The notes under the pieces are model-generated. The model ran no database searches. It was given only the letters and a program-made list of their open reading frames with translations, and was not told where the DNA came from. Source: Anaerobacillus alkalidiazotrophicus (lineage in GTDB: Bacteria; Bacillota; Bacilli; Bacillales_H; Anaerobacillaceae). From it: a stretch of 64,000 nt of DNA. Numbering within the stretch: the first letter of the stretch is position 1; the number at the start of each line of letters is the position of its first letter. The stretch is taken from NCBI RefSeq assembly GCF_001866055.1, contig NZ_MLQS01000017.1, positions 378,899-442,898 of the forward strand. The letters run 5' to 3'. The position numbers were made by a program, and so were the translations under genes. This document shows positions 17,907-26,477 of this stretch, in pieces.

Positions 17907-18131
17907 TTGAAAGATCACGAATTCCGTCCTAAGCCACTACTCACAAAACGTGAGAAGGAAGTATTTGAATTACTAGTTCAAGACAAGACTACAAAGGAAA
18001 TTGCACAGCAGCTATTCATAAGTGAAAAGACTGTTCGTAATCATATTTCGAACACAATGCAAAAGCTTGGAGTAAAGGGGCGCTCGCAAGCAGTCATTGA
18101 GTTAGTGCGGTTAGGTTATCTAGAAATTTAA
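17907..18131 (+). CDS. gerE: Spore coat transcription regulator GerE
   Basis: GerE is the 74-residue LuxR-type DNA-binding protein that adjusts sigma-K genes for the spore coat late in the mother cell. Almost the whole protein is the helix-turn-helix: LLTKREKEVFELLVQ, then TTKEIAQQLFISEKTVRNHIS as the recognition unit, then GRSQAVIELVRLG. The start is TTG, preceded by AGAGAGGGTG 6 nt upstream. It has an excellent sigma-K promoter and a strong terminator. It normally neighbours the MarR gene ysmB, but here a ptsHI island separates them. Confidence 0.96.
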   Translation: MKDHEFRPKPLLTKREKEVFELLVQDKTTKEIAQQLFISEKTVRNHISNTMQKLGVKGRSQAVIELVRLGYLEI

Positions 18132-18134
18132 TGG

Positions 18135-18169
18135 TTCCGGCTTTCTATTTTAGAAGGCCGGCTTTTTTA
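18135..18169 (+). terminator. Terminator after gerE
   Basis: CCGGCTTTCTA and TAGAAGGCCGG pair with one offset, followed by CTTTTTT. Repeat R2a begins within a few bases of the T-run. Confidence 0.88.
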
Positions 18170-18170
18170 C

Positions 18171-18376
18171 AAGGTAAGAAAGCATAAAATTTCTAACTTG
18201 GAAACTGTCTAGCGCAAGCAGCCTACGAGCTCGGTCACTTCAGTCAAGCAACTGACTTCAATTGTCTAGCTCCAGGCGCCATCGGCTCGACCACTTCAGG
18301 CCTACTCTTTCGGTCAAAAACCGACCGCTAGAGTAGGCCTTCCAGTGTTTGTCGCCTATAGGCGGACGCCTTCTTA
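18171..18376 (+). repeat. R2 dispersed repeat, copy R2a (composite)
   Basis: It begins AAATTTCTAACTTGGAAACT, then GTCTAGCGCAAGCAGCCTACG, like R2b, to position 18,262. A second related unit then starts at GTCTAGCTCCAGGCGCC. This holds a long hairpin, GGCCTACTCT...AGAGTAGGCC, and ends GGCGGACGCCTTCTT in place of the usual GGCGCTTGCGCTTTTCTT. Confidence 0.8.
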
Positions 18377-18407
18377 TGTAAACGTCTTTATTTTTCAACT
18401 AAAGCTA

Positions 18408-18437
18408 TTGAAAACATTTGCTGAATTGTGCTATAAT
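18408..18437 (+). promoter_or_regulatory. Promoter for ptsHI leader
   Basis: TTGAAA, an 18-bp spacer and a perfect TATAAT with extended TG (TGCTATAAT). The predicted start near 18,444 lies about 16 nt before the RAT. Confidence 0.7.
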
Positions 18438-18459
18438 TTGTTGCAACAGAACAAAATTT

Positions 18460-18583
18460 ACGTGTTACTGATCCGATCAGGCATGAGTAAAGTTGTATAT
18501 ATGTACGATAATATGGGGAATTCTAATACTAGAATCATCTATTTTTTCGTCATGTTTAACTTTACCCATGTCTTTTGTTTTGT
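18460..18583 (+). promoter_or_regulatory. GlcT-type RAT antiterminator and overlapping terminator before ptsHI
   Basis: GTTACTGATCCGATCAGG, within 18,460-18,491, closely matches the ribonucleic antiterminator of B. subtilis ptsG as I remember it, the target of GlcT. Its 3' half, AGGCATGAGTAAAGTT (18,479-18,494), also pairs with AACTTTACCCATGTCT (18,558-18,573), followed by TTTGTTTTG, to give a long-loop terminator. The overlap of RAT and terminator arm is the hallmark of this switch: GlcT binding when glucose is transported would stabilise the RAT and allow readthrough into ptsH. Confidence 0.78.
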
Positions 18584-18702
18584 AAACGATCTACATACAA
18601 GGGTTTTGTTAAAACTTTTGACTCTAACTTTTTTTGAATTTTTATTAGGTTAGTTTCGAAGTTCAATAAAAATTTTATTAATTCTATTAAGGAGTGTTTT
18701 AA

Positions 18703-18966
18703 ATGGCAGAAAAAACTTTTAAAATTACAGCAGATACGGGAATTCATGCAAGACCAGCAACATTATTAGTAAATAAAGCAGGGCAATTTCAGTCTGACAT
18801 CACATTAACATACAAAGAGAAAACAGTTAATTTAAAGTCTATCATGGGTGTTATGTCACTTGGAGTTGGACAAGGTGCTGATGTAACGATTAAAGCGGAA
18901 GGATCTGACGCTGATCAAGCTTTAGCTGCTATCGAAGAAGTAATTAAAGGTGGTCTAGGAGAGTAA
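18703..18966 (+). CDS. ptsH: Phosphocarrier protein HPr
   Basis: HPr takes phosphate from enzyme I and gives it to sugar-specific enzyme II proteins. In Firmicutes its seryl-phosphorylated form also serves as a CcpA co-repressor. The 87-residue product has the phosphoryl-accepting His15 in GIHARPAT and the regulatory Ser46 in KSIMGVMS. The start is ATG with AAGGAG upstream. The stop overlaps the ptsI start (TAATG). In B. subtilis ptsG precedes ptsH; here no ptsG is present and the ptsG-type leader stands directly before ptsH. Confidence 0.98.
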   Translation: MAEKTFKITADTGIHARPATLLVNKAGQFQSDITLTYKEKTVNLKSIMGVMSLGVGQGADVTIKAEGSDADQALAAIEEVIKGGLGE

Positions 18967-20684
18967 TGTCAAAACTAATTAAAGGTATTGGCGCTTCTAG
19001 CGGGATTGCCATTGCGAAAGCGTTTAAATTGGAGAATCCAGATCTAACAGTTGAACGAAAATCGGTTGATAATACTGATGAAGAAGTAAGTAAACTTGAT
19101 TTAGCTATAGAACAATCAAAAAAAGAATTAAAAGTTATTCAAGAAACAGCTAAACAAGAAATGGGTGATGATAAGGCTGCTATTTTTGAAGCGCACTTAC
19201 TCGTTTTAAGTGATCCTGAGCTTGTTGATTCTGTAAAGGATAAAATTAAATCTGAAAATATTAATGCTGAAAGTGCAATGGATGATGTTTCTTCGATGTT
19301 TATTACTATGTTTGAAAGCATGGATAATGAATATATGAAAGAAAGAGCAGCCGATATTCGTGATGTTTCTAGACGTGTCCTTGGTCACTTGTTAGGTGTT
19401 CAAACAGCATCTTTAGCAAGTATTAACGAAGAAGTTATTATCATTGGTGAAGATTTAACTCCGTCTGATACAGCTCAATTAAACCGCAATTATGTGAAAG
19501 GTTTTGCGACAGATATCGGTGGAAGAACATCGCATTCAGCGATTATGTCTCGCTCTTTAGAAATTCCTGCAGTAGTAGGTACGAAAGAAGCTACTACACA
19601 AATTGAAGCTGGAGTACTTGTTATTGTAGATGGTATAGAAGGAACTGTAATCGTTAACCCAACAGATGCAGAAGTTTCAGAATATGAAGCAAAAAGAGAA
19701 GGTTTTGAAGCTCAAAAAAGAGAGTGGGCAAAGCTTGTTAACGAGAAGACTCTTTCTAAAGATGGACATCATGTAGAATTAGCTGCTAATATTGGTACGC
19801 CAAATGATCTTGAGGGTGTTATTAATAATGGTGCAGAAGCAATTGGTCTTTATCGTACTGAGTTTTTATATATGGGTAGAAATGAACTTCCTTCAGAAGA
19901 TGAGCAGTTTGAAGCTTACAAAACTGTTGTTGAAAAGATGGAAGGAAAACCTGTTGTTATCCGAACTCTAGATATTGGTGGAGATAAGGAGTTACCATAC
20001 TTAGAATTGCCAAAAGAAATGAACCCGTTCTTAGGATACAGAGCGATCCGCTTGTGTTTAGAAGAACAGGACATTTTCCGCACACAGTTACGAGCTCTTC
20101 TTCGAGCAAGTCATTATGGAAATTTAAAAATTATGTTCCCGATGATTGCTACTCTTGAAGAGTTACGTGAAGCTAAAGCAATCCTTAATGATGAAAAAGA
20201 AAAGTTAAAAGCTAATGGAGTAGAAGTTTCAGAAACAATTGAAGTAGGGATGATGGTTGAAATTCCATCTACTGCTGTGATTGCTGATATTTTTGCAAAA
20301 GAAGTGGATTTCTTTAGTATCGGTACCAATGATCTAATCCAATACACAATGGCAGCTGATCGTATGAATGAGCAAGTTTCATATTTGTATCAGCCGTATA
20401 ACCCAGCTGTTTTACGTTTGGTAAGTTCTGTTATTAAGGCGGCTCATCAAGAAGGTAAATGGGCTGGGATGTGTGGCGAGATGGCAGGAGACGAAATTGC
20501 TATTCCTCTACTTTTAGGTCTAGGTCTAGACGAATTTAGTATGAGTGCAACTTCGATTTTACCTGCTCGAACGTTAATTGCAAAACTTTCTAAACAAGAA
20601 CTAGAAAATATTGCTAATGAAGCTTTAATGCTAAGCACTGCAACGGAAGTTGAAGAGTTAGTTAAAACTAAAGTTCTTAAGTAA
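18966..20684 (+). CDS. ptsI: Phosphoenolpyruvate-protein phosphotransferase (enzyme I)
   Basis: Enzyme I autophosphorylates with phosphoenolpyruvate and passes the phosphate to HPr. The 572-residue product has the phosphohistidine segment [12 protein letters not shown] near residue 187, the PEP-binding motif [12 protein letters not shown] near 296, the [11 protein letters not shown] loop and the C-terminal signature [11 protein letters not shown] and CGEMAGD. The start overlaps the ptsH stop by one base, implying coupled translation. A terminator follows directly. Both flanks carry dispersed repeats. Confidence 0.98.
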   Translation: MSKLIKGIGASSGIAIAKAFKLENPDLTVERKSVDNTDEEVSKLDLAIEQSKKELKVIQETAKQEMGDDKAAIFEAHLLVLSDPELVDSVKDKIKSENINAESAMDDVSSMFITMFESMDNEYMKERAADIRDVSRRVLGHLLGVQTASLASINEEVIIIGEDLTPSDTAQLNRNYVKGFATDIGGRTSHSAIMSRSLEIPAVVGTKEATTQIEAGVLVIVDGIEGTVIVNPTDAEVSEYEAKREGFEAQKREWAKLVNEKTLSKDGHHVELAANIGTPNDLEGVINNGAEAIGLYRTEFLYMGRNELPSEDEQFEAYKTVVEKMEGKPVVIRTLDIGGDKELPYLELPKEMNPFLGYRAIRLCLEEQDIFRTQLRALLRASHYGNLKIMFPMIATLEELREAKAILNDEKEKLKANGVEVSETIEVGMMVEIPSTAVIADIFAKEVDFFSIGTNDLIQYTMAADRMNEQVSYLYQPYNPAVLRLVSSVIKAAHQEGKWAGMCGEMAGDEIAIPLLLGLGLDEFSMSATSILPARTLIAKLSKQELENIANEALMLSTATEVEELVKTKVLK

Positions 20685-20693
20685 TTTACCATT

Positions 20694-20727
20694 TAAAGGG
20701 GCTATAAATTTATAGCTCCTTTATTTT
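20694..20727 (+). terminator. Terminator after ptsI
   Basis: AAAGGGGCTATAAA and TTTATAGCTCCTTT form a stem with one G-U pair, followed by ATTTT. Confidence 0.85.
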
Positions 20728-20808
20728 ACGTTCCCTAGCTAAACTCTACGTCCTGTACTTAATATAAATATATTCCGGTTTTGGTAAGGTAGGATTTACA
20801 AAAACTGT

Positions 20809-21213
20809 TAGCTAAACAACAATCAGTGGGGATTTCTTCATCTCTCACTGAATGCTGTTTAACTTTTACCACAGGAATAATATTAACTAATCATTAGCTT
20901 TCACTGATGAAATTATTCTATCCGATTCTTTAGGGGGAGTTAATCCCCAACAAAAACTTTTCGGTTTTTTTTAACATAATCAGAATTTATAAATTTCTAA
21001 CTTGGAAACTGTCTAGCGCAAGCAGCCTACGAGCTCGGTCACTTCAGTCAAGCAACTGACTTCAATTACCTCTTGAAATCCTTCGTTGATTAGCTTCATG
21101 CAGCTTTGCTCTTGAGCAAACGGAGTGGCACAGGAGCAGCTGCTCGTGACCAAGGCGCTTGCGCTTTTCTTGTTTTTGAGGTGGTGGTCTTTCTACCCCT
21201 CAAGAGTAGGATA
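20809..21213 (-). repeat. R3 dispersed repeat, copy R3b (reverse, interrupted by R2b)
   Basis: Read on the minus strand this matches the R3 copy at 60,229. The left arm of the plus strand (20,809-20,972) holds the CAGTGGGG...CACTG hairpin, then ACCACAGG, then the AATAATAT...CACTGATGAAATTATTC segment, then GGGGAGTTAATCCCC. The match stops at 20,972 and resumes at 21,172 with GTTTTTGAGGTGGTGGTC and CTCAAGAGTAGGATA. The 199 bp between are an R2 element. The host copy is more diverged than R3c. Confidence 0.8.
20974..21171 (+). repeat. R2 dispersed repeat, copy R2b (inserted in R3b)
   Basis: It runs from ACATAATCAGAATTTATAAA to GGCGCTTGCGCTTTTCTT. The 5' end follows TTTTTTTT in the host repeat, and the 3' end also reads TTTTCTT. 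In intact R3 the junction reads ATTTTCTTACGTTTTGAGG, so the flanks may be a short TTTTCTT-like target duplication. The terminal words AGCGCAAG and CTTGCGCT are complementary. Confidence 0.85.
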
Positions 21214-21323
21214 AAATATTTTGTGAAATGATTACGATAGAAGACTTGAAATTATGATAAAAAACAAGGAAAATGAAAACATAATATGTCGAACTGGTGA
21301 TTATCCAATTAAGGAGGTACAGA

Positions 21324-21773
21324 ATGGGAGAAAAACTAAATAAAGAAATGGAGCAAGTGGTGCATATCGAAAAATCATTACGTATGATTGCTGATATTGT
21401 AAAACAAAAGGGGAGAGAAATATTAACACAATTTCCTATTACCCCACCACAATTCGTAGCTTTGCAGTGGCTTCATGAATATGGAGATATGACAATTGGT
21501 GAATTATCTACAAAAATGTACTTAGCATGTAGCACAACAACAGATTTAGTTGATCGCATGGAAAAAAACGAGTTAGTCGAGAGAGTCAAAGATACAAATG
21601 ATCGAAGGGTTGTTCGAATACATTTACTAAATAAAGGTGCCACAATTATTGAACAAGTGATTATTAAGCGTCAAGACTATTTGAATGATGTACTTAAACA
21701 TTTATCTGAAGAAGAAGTTAATGTGCTTGAACAAAACTTAAGTCACCTTTATCAAGAAATGAAAAGAGAGTAA
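21324..21773 (+). CDS. ysmB: MarR family transcriptional regulator
   Basis: The 149-residue protein is a winged-helix MarR-type repressor. The DNA-binding unit is MTIGELSTKMYLACSTTTDLVDRMEKNELV followed by the wing DTNDRRVVRIHLLNKG. The frame opens 9 codons earlier, but ATG at 21,324 has AAGGAGG 8 nt before it. It lies 29 nt before racE and matches the B. subtilis order ysmB-racE. What it regulates is not known from the sequence. Confidence 0.88.
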   Translation: MGEKLNKEMEQVVHIEKSLRMIADIVKQKGREILTQFPITPPQFVALQWLHEYGDMTIGELSTKMYLACSTTTDLVDRMEKNELVERVKDTNDRRVVRIHLLNKGATIIEQVIIKRQDYLNDVLKHLSEEEVNVLEQNLSHLYQEMKRE

Positions 21774-21802
21774 TAATTTAGAGACGAAAAAGAGGGAAAG
21801 CA

Positions 21803-22600
21803 TTGAATAGAGCAATAGGAGTTATTGATTCGGGTATAGGAGGCTTAACGGTAGTCAAAGAGATGTTACGTCAACTTCCTAAAGAAGAGGTTTTATATAT
21901 TGGGGATACAGCTCGTTGTCCGTACGGCCCTAGACCGCAGGAAGAAGTTAGAAAATTCACTTGGGAAATGATAAATTACTTACTTGAAAAAGAAATAAAA
22001 ATGTTAGTTATTGCATGTAATACTGCTACGGCAGTGGTGTTAGAAGAAGCAAAAAGTAAATTATCTATTCCTGTTATCGGTGTTATTCACCCTGGAGCTA
22101 TTTCTGCATTAAAAGTTACAAAAAATGATCATGTAGCAGTGATAGGAACAGTTGGTACCATTAATAGCGGAGCATACAAAAAAACACTTACAAGCATTAA
22201 TAATAAAGTAAAAGTTGAAAGTTTAGCTTGTCCACTTTTTGTTCCAATTGTAGAGAGGGGGGCATTTAACGGCCAAGAAGCTTATGATGCTGTCTCTAAA
22301 AGTTTAACTCCACTAAAAGGCACCAACATCGATACGCTTATTCTAGGTTGTACTCATTACCCACTTTTAAGTGAAGTAATTCAAGAAGTGATGGGTAATG
22401 AAATTGAGATTATTTCATCTGGGGATGAAACCGCTCGAGAAGTAAGTGCCCTTTTATATCATAAAGGAATTCTCTACACTGGTAATAGAAGACCTAATCA
22501 TACTTTTTATACAACTGGTGAAGAAATTCGCTTTAAAAACTTTGCCCAAAGCTGGTTAGAAACCAACGTTCCTTTAGTTACTACTATAAAACTTACGTAA
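21803..22600 (+). CDS. racE: Glutamate racemase
   Basis: This enzyme interconverts L- and D-glutamate for peptidoglycan. The 265-residue product has both catalytic cysteines, in ACNTATA near 73 and LGCTHYPLL near 185, and the N-terminal [13 protein letters not shown] and [11 protein letters not shown] motifs. The start is TTG with GAGGGAAAG upstream. It is probably co-transcribed with the MarR gene. A short terminator follows, and two R2 repeats fill the gap to gerM. Confidence 0.95.
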   Translation: MNRAIGVIDSGIGGLTVVKEMLRQLPKEEVLYIGDTARCPYGPRPQEEVRKFTWEMINYLLEKEIKMLVIACNTATAVVLEEAKSKLSIPVIGVIHPGAISALKVTKNDHVAVIGTVGTINSGAYKKTLTSINNKVKVESLACPLFVPIVERGAFNGQEAYDAVSKSLTPLKGTNIDTLILGCTHYPLLSEVIQEVMGNEIEIISSGDETAREVSALLYHKGILYTGNRRPNHTFYTTGEEIRFKNFAQSWLETNVPLVTTIKLT

Positions 22601-22630
22601 AAAGTCCTTTGAGAAGGGCTTTTTTGTTTT
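22600..22630 (+). terminator. Terminator after racE
   Basis: AAAGTCCTT pairs with AGGGCTTT (one G-U pair) across a GAGA loop, followed by TTTTTTG. Repeat R2c starts at the end of the T-run. Confidence 0.75.
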
Positions 22631-22822
22631 AATCAGGTAAGGAAGTATAAAATTTCTAACTTAGAAACTGTCTAGCGCAAGTGCCCTATCGACTAGAAAG
22701 CTTCCTTCGTCTCGTCTACAATAAGTCGAGAACGAAAGTCTAACGACTTTCGACTCTCCTATATCTCACTCGACTCAGTCCAGCTTATTACGTCGATGAG
22801 CAAGGGCGCTTGCGCTTTTCTT
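22631..22822 (+). repeat. R2 dispersed repeat, copy R2c
   Basis: It starts AATCAGGTAAGGAAGTATAA, then AATTTCTAACTTAGAAACTG and TCTAGCGCAAG, and ends GGGCGCTTGCGCTTTTCTT. The core differs from R2b and contains its own inverted repeat, AAGTCGAGAACGAAAGTC with GACTTTCGACTCTCC. R2d follows without a gap. Confidence 0.82.
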
Positions 22823-22979
22823 ACATAATCAGAATTTGTAAATTTCTAACTTGGAAACTGTCTAGCTTCAGCGCCTACGAGCTCGGTCACTTCAGGCTTT
22901 TTCGGAAGCCAAAGAGCGGCTTCTGTCAAAGGTCTTCCAGTGCCTATCGCTCGTGACCAAGGCGCTTGCGCTTTTCTTT
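22823..22979 (+). repeat. R2 dispersed repeat, copy R2d (tandem to R2c)
   Basis: It starts ACATAATCAGAATTTGTAAA directly after the TTTTCTT end of R2c and ends CAAGGCGCTTGCGCTTTTCTT. The core shares GAAGCCAAAGAGCGGCTTCT with R2f at 43,077. Confidence 0.85.
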
Positions 22980-23080
22980 AATAGAATCCCTTTTAAAGAA
23001 TAAATTTACCAAAAGGGTTGGTCTAAAAACAAAAATAACTCGTATACATAATAGTACAAACCACCTAAGGAGGGAAAAGC

Positions 23081-24148
23081 ATGCATAGAAGTTTCAAAAC
23101 AGGAGTTCCAGTGCTGATTGCACTAGCATTTCTTGTATCCGGTTGTAGTTTTGGGGCAAATAAAATAATGGATGAAACTGATCCGCCACCTATCAGTTAT
23201 GTTGACGAAAGTACTTCCTTCGAATTTAGCATGGAGGAGGAAATGGTTACTGAAGAAACAAATACTGATATGGTGAATGAAGAAACTAAGAGAGAGCTAT
23301 ACTTGCTTGATCAAAATGGATTAGTGGCACCACAAACGTTAGCGTTACCTAAAACTGAAGGTGTTGCAAAACAAGCGTTGGAATATTTAGTGAAAGACGG
23401 TCCGGTAACACAGTATTTACCAAACGGTTTTCAAGCTGTAATTCCAGCTGGAACTGAAATTTATGGAGTGAATATTAAAGACGGGATAGCCATTGCGGAC
23501 TTTTCTGAGCAATTTAAAGAGTATCGTCCAGAAGATGAATTAAAGCTCCTTCAAGCAATCACATGGACGTTAACTCAATTTGATAGTGTAGAAGCTGTAA
23601 AGATCCGTATTAATGGTTATGATCAAGAAGTAATGCCTGTAAACGAAACACCTATTGGTGAAGGTTTAAGTCGTTTAAATGGTATAAATCTTGAAACGGA
23701 GAATGTAGTAGACGTAACTAATAGTAAGGCTGTAACAGTATATTTCTTAGCGCAAAATGGTGATAATGTTTATTATGTTCCTGTTACGAGAAGAGTTAAC
23801 GCAAAAGAAGATCAATTAACAGCAGTTATTTCACAGCTATTAATGGGACCTTCTAGCTTTTCTAGATTGTTAACTGATTTCCGTTCTGGTGTTGAATTAC
23901 TAGAAGAACCGCGATATGCAAATGGTGTGGTTACTGTAAACTTTAATGAAGCGGTCCTAAATCATAATGAAGGAACAGCCATCAGTGACGAAGTTTTAAA
24001 TCTCCTAGTATTATCATTAACTGAGCAAAGTGGTGTTGAAAAAGTAGCAATTGAAGTTAATGGTGAAAGTGAAGTGCAAATGGCTACAGGGGAGTTGTTG
24101 TCAGAACCTGTATCGAGACCACTTAAAGTGAACTCAGGTAAATACTAA
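23081..24148 (+). CDS. gerM: Spore germination lipoprotein GerM
   Basis: GerM is a lipoprotein needed for normal sporulation and germination; in B. subtilis it is produced in the mother cell. The 355-residue product has a lipoprotein signal with lipobox LVSGC, so Cys23 or nearby would be lipidated. Two GerMN domains follow (about 85-190 and 220-330), visible as the repeated patterns VTQYLPNGFQAVIPAGTEIY...GIAIADFSEQF and LLTDFRSGVELLEEPRYANGVVTVNFNEA. The start is ATG with AAGGAGG 9 nt upstream. A TATACATA sequence at 23,043 could be part of a sigma-E -10, but no matching -35 was seen. Confidence 0.93.
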   Translation: MHRSFKTGVPVLIALAFLVSGCSFGANKIMDETDPPPISYVDESTSFEFSMEEEMVTEETNTDMVNEETKRELYLLDQNGLVAPQTLALPKTEGVAKQALEYLVKDGPVTQYLPNGFQAVIPAGTEIYGVNIKDGIAIADFSEQFKEYRPEDELKLLQAITWTLTQFDSVEAVKIRINGYDQEVMPVNETPIGEGLSRLNGINLETENVVDVTNSKAVTVYFLAQNGDNVYYVPVTRRVNAKEDQLTAVISQLLMGPSSFSRLLTDFRSGVELLEEPRYANGVVTVNFNEAVLNHNEGTAISDEVLNLLVLSLTEQSGVEKVAIEVNGESEVQMATGELLSEPVSRPLKVNSGKY

Positions 24149-24160
24149 CAATTATATTGT

Positions 24161-24190
24161 GAGGTGTCTAAGCTAAGACACCTCATTTCG
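24161..24190 (+). terminator. Terminator after gerM
   Basis: GAGGTGTCTTAGC-type pairing: GAGGTGTCT with AGACACCTC around AAGCTA. The T-run is weak (ATTTCG). Confidence 0.65.
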
Positions 24191-24348
24191 TTTACGAATA
24201 ACATTAAATTCAGAACGGCCTTTACCACTTTTTAGCTAAGAATAAAGATGACCTAGTAACTTGGAGTTTGTATAACATATAAACTGTGCCTAATTAGTAT
24301 GGATTATTTAATAGGAATATTAGAGAAAATATATATATGATATAAGGT

Positions 24349-24377
24349 TTGTAGAAAAACTTAAACATTGGTATGAT
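24349..24377 (+). promoter_or_regulatory. Promoter for rph operon
   Basis: TTGTAG, a 17-bp spacer and TATGAT with extended TG (TGGTATGAT), 32 nt before the rph start. Confidence 0.6.
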
Positions 24378-24408
24378 AGAATTTGAATGAAATAAAGGAG
24401 GAGTATGA

Positions 24409-25167
24409 ATGCGTGTTGATGGACGTCAATTAGATGAACTTAGACCGGTTCGTATAGAAACGGATTTTATTAAACACCCAGAAGGGTCAGTGTTAATTAC
24501 AATAGGTGATACAAAAGTTATATGTACAGCGAGTATTGAAGATCGGGTTCCACCATTTCTACGTAATCAAGGTAAAGGTTGGATTACTGCGGAATATTCT
24601 ATGCTACCAAGAGCGACAGAACAACGAAATATTCGGGAGTCTTCGAAAGGGAAAGTTACCGGGAGAACAATGGAAATACAACGATTAATTGGCCGAGCAT
24701 TAAGGTCGATTGTTGACTTAGAGAAAATAGGTGAACGGACAATTTGGATTGATTGTGATGTGATACAGGCTGATGGTGGTACTAGAACGGCTTCTATAAC
24801 CGGAGCATTTGTCGCATTAGTATTAGCGGTAAAAAAATGTATGGATTCAGGTAAAATTGATAAATTCCCAATTAAAGATTACTTAGCAGCTGTATCGGTT
24901 GGAATTGATCAGAAGCTTGGAGAAATTCTTGATTTAAATTACATAGAAGATTCAAGTGCGAATGTTGACATGAACGTAATAATGACTGGTAGTGGTCAAT
25001 TCGTTGAATTGCAAGGAACTGGTGAAGAGGCAACTTTCTCTAGAGATCAACTTAATCAATTGTTAGAATTAGCCCAAAAGGGTATTGATGAATTATTTAT
25101 AGAACAAAGGGCTGCTATTGGTGACTTTGCAGATAAAATAAAAGTACTTCCTAAAAAAGAATTGTAG
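24409..25167 (+). CDS. rph: Ribonuclease PH
   Basis: This phosphate-dependent 3'-5' exoribonuclease trims tRNA precursors. The 252-residue product begins [14 protein letters not shown] and has the family motifs [40 protein letters not shown] and [18 protein letters not shown]. The start is ATG with GGAGGAG upstream. The stop (TAG) overlaps the ribosome site of rdgB, so the two are coupled, and the phosphoesterase gene follows. Confidence 0.97.
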   Translation: MRVDGRQLDELRPVRIETDFIKHPEGSVLITIGDTKVICTASIEDRVPPFLRNQGKGWITAEYSMLPRATEQRNIRESSKGKVTGRTMEIQRLIGRALRSIVDLEKIGERTIWIDCDVIQADGGTRTASITGAFVALVLAVKKCMDSGKIDKFPIKDYLAAVSVGIDQKLGEILDLNYIEDSSANVDMNVIMTGSGQFVELQGTGEEATFSRDQLNQLLELAQKGIDELFIEQRAAIGDFADKIKVLPKKEL

Positions 25168-25176
25168 GTGGCCTTT

Positions 25177-25770
25177 TTGAAAGAAATTTTAATTGCGACG
25201 AAAAATAAAGGGAAAATTCGTGAATTTGAGGAACTATTTTCTCAATTTGGATTTCGTGTAAAATCTTTACTTAATTTAGAAAGTGTTATTGATGTAGTCG
25301 AGGATGGTCTAACATTTCGTGAGAATGCAACAAAAAAAGCTGAAACCATTGCGAAACAATATAATATTGCAACTTTAGCTGACGATTCTGGATTGATTGT
25401 AGATGCTCTGAATGGAGAGCCTGGGGTTTTTTCAGCTAGATACGCAGGGCCAAATAAAGATGATCGTGCAAATATGGAGAAAGTTTTACATGAACTAATA
25501 GGCGTAAAAGACTCGGAGCGTGCTGCCCGTTTTCATTGTTCATTGGCACTAGCGATTCCAGGACATAGTACAATATTGGTTGACGGAACATGTGAAGGGA
25601 AAATTACTCATGAACCTAAAGGTGAAAATGGTTTCGGTTATGACCCTATTATGTATATCCCGCAAAAGAATAAAACAATGGCTGAACTCTCAAAAGAAGA
25701 AAAAAATGAAATTAGTCATCGGGCATTGGCATTAAAAAAGATGAAAGAAGTAATACAATCAGTTCTTTAA
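25177..25770 (+). CDS. rdgB: XTP/dITP diphosphatase (RdgB/HAM1)
   Basis: This pyrophosphatase removes non-canonical purine nucleotides (ITP, dITP, XTP). Motifs are ILIATKNKGKIREF at the N-terminus, ADDSGL, GVFSARYAG, GENGFGYDPI and ISHRALAL. The frame is open from GTG at 25,168, which abuts the rph stop, but TTG at 25,177 gives the family N-terminus MKEILIATKNKGK and has AGGTGG 5 nt upstream, so 197 residues are preferred. The central gene of rph-rdgB-yfcE-like. Confidence 0.95.
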   Translation: MKEILIATKNKGKIREFEELFSQFGFRVKSLLNLESVIDVVEDGLTFRENATKKAETIAKQYNIATLADDSGLIVDALNGEPGVFSARYAGPNKDDRANMEKVLHELIGVKDSERAARFHCSLALAIPGHSTILVDGTCEGKITHEPKGENGFGYDPIMYIPQKNKTMAELSKEEKNEISHRALALKKMKEVIQSVL

Positions 25771-25783
25771 AAGGAGATTTATC

Positions 25784-26299
25784 ATGAAAGTTCTTGTCAT
25801 TAGTGATAGTCATGGTCTGAGGGATGAATTGTTCGGATTACTTGATCGATATGAAAGTGAAGTTGATATTATCATTCATTGCGGTGATTCTGAAATACCT
25901 AATAAAGCATTTTCCGCTTACGACAACTTACTTATTGTAGGTGGAAATTGTGATTTTGGTAATGACTATCAGGATGAAATAAACATAGAGATATCAGGAA
26001 TAAATATATTTGTGTCACATGGTCACTATTATAATGTTAAGGAATCTGCGGTAAAGCTTTCTTATCGAGCAGAAGAGTTAGGAGCAAAACTAGTTTGTTT
26101 TGGCCATTCACACATAGCTGTTGCGTTTCAAGAAAATGGAGTGGTTTATATCAACCCTGGAAGTTTTCGTTTGCCTAGAAAAAGGATGGAAAGAAGCTAT
26201 GCTATTATCGATTTCAAAGAAGATACAGCCTATATAACTTTTTTTGACCATAAAGGAAATGAAATACAAGACTTGAAATATAGTTTCCAATTAGTGTAA
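25784..26299 (+). CDS. ysnB: YfcE/MJ0936 family metallophosphoesterase (YsnB-like)
   Basis: The 171-residue protein has the calcineurin-like metal ligands in order: VISDSHG (residues 4-10), IIHCGDSE, VGGNCD, VSHGHYYNVKES and CFGHSHIA, ending with INPGSFRLPR. The family hydrolyses phosphodiesters; the physiological substrate is unknown. It lies 13 nt after rdgB with AAGGAG before ATG, so it belongs to the rph operon as in B. subtilis. Confidence 0.92.
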   Translation: MKVLVISDSHGLRDELFGLLDRYESEVDIIIHCGDSEIPNKAFSAYDNLLIVGGNCDFGNDYQDEINIEISGINIFVSHGHYYNVKESAVKLSYRAEELGAKLVCFGHSHIAVAFQENGVVYINPGSFRLPRKRMERSYAIIDFKEDTAYITFFDHKGNEIQDLKYSFQLV

Positions 26300-26301
26300 T
26301 A

Positions 26302-26355
26302 TAAACGTAGCGACTAACAAAAAAAATTGTGAGAAAAAAAGTCGCTACGTTTAAA
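26302..26355 (+). terminator. Long-stem hairpin after ysnB
   Basis: TAAACGTAGCGACT and AGTCGCTACGTTTA form a perfect 14-bp stem with a 26-nt A-rich loop. The following run (AAAAATATG) has few T residues on the plus strand. On the minus strand the A-rich flanks read as T-runs. Confidence 0.6.
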
Positions 26356-26447
26356 AATATGTTGACATTCAGTGTATGAAGTTATATAATATATTTTGTC
26401 CTTGGTAATTGTATTGGAGTACATGCCGAATAACAAATGTTAAAATT

Positions 26448-26477
26448 GCGGGTGTATTTTATGGTAAAACCTCAGCC
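26448..26477 (+). pseudogene. Truncated tRNA-Gly (5' half only)
   Basis: From GCGGGTGTA to AAAACCTCAGCC, 30 nt match the first 31 nt of the intact tRNA-Gly at 26,612 with one substitution and one deletion. The match ends at the 5' side of the anticodon stem, and unrelated sequence (ACGAGCGAAACATCTG) follows. The 3' half is absent, so it cannot make a tRNA. Confidence 0.85.

Noticed and set aside
18345..18653. A 102-codon plus-strand frame before ptsH
   Set aside because: It spans the R2a end, the promoter and the RAT leader, and has no ribosome site.
22631..22979. The R2c-R2d tandem as a CRISPR array
   Set aside because: There are only two long units, with unequal cores and copies elsewhere in the window, and no cas genes.
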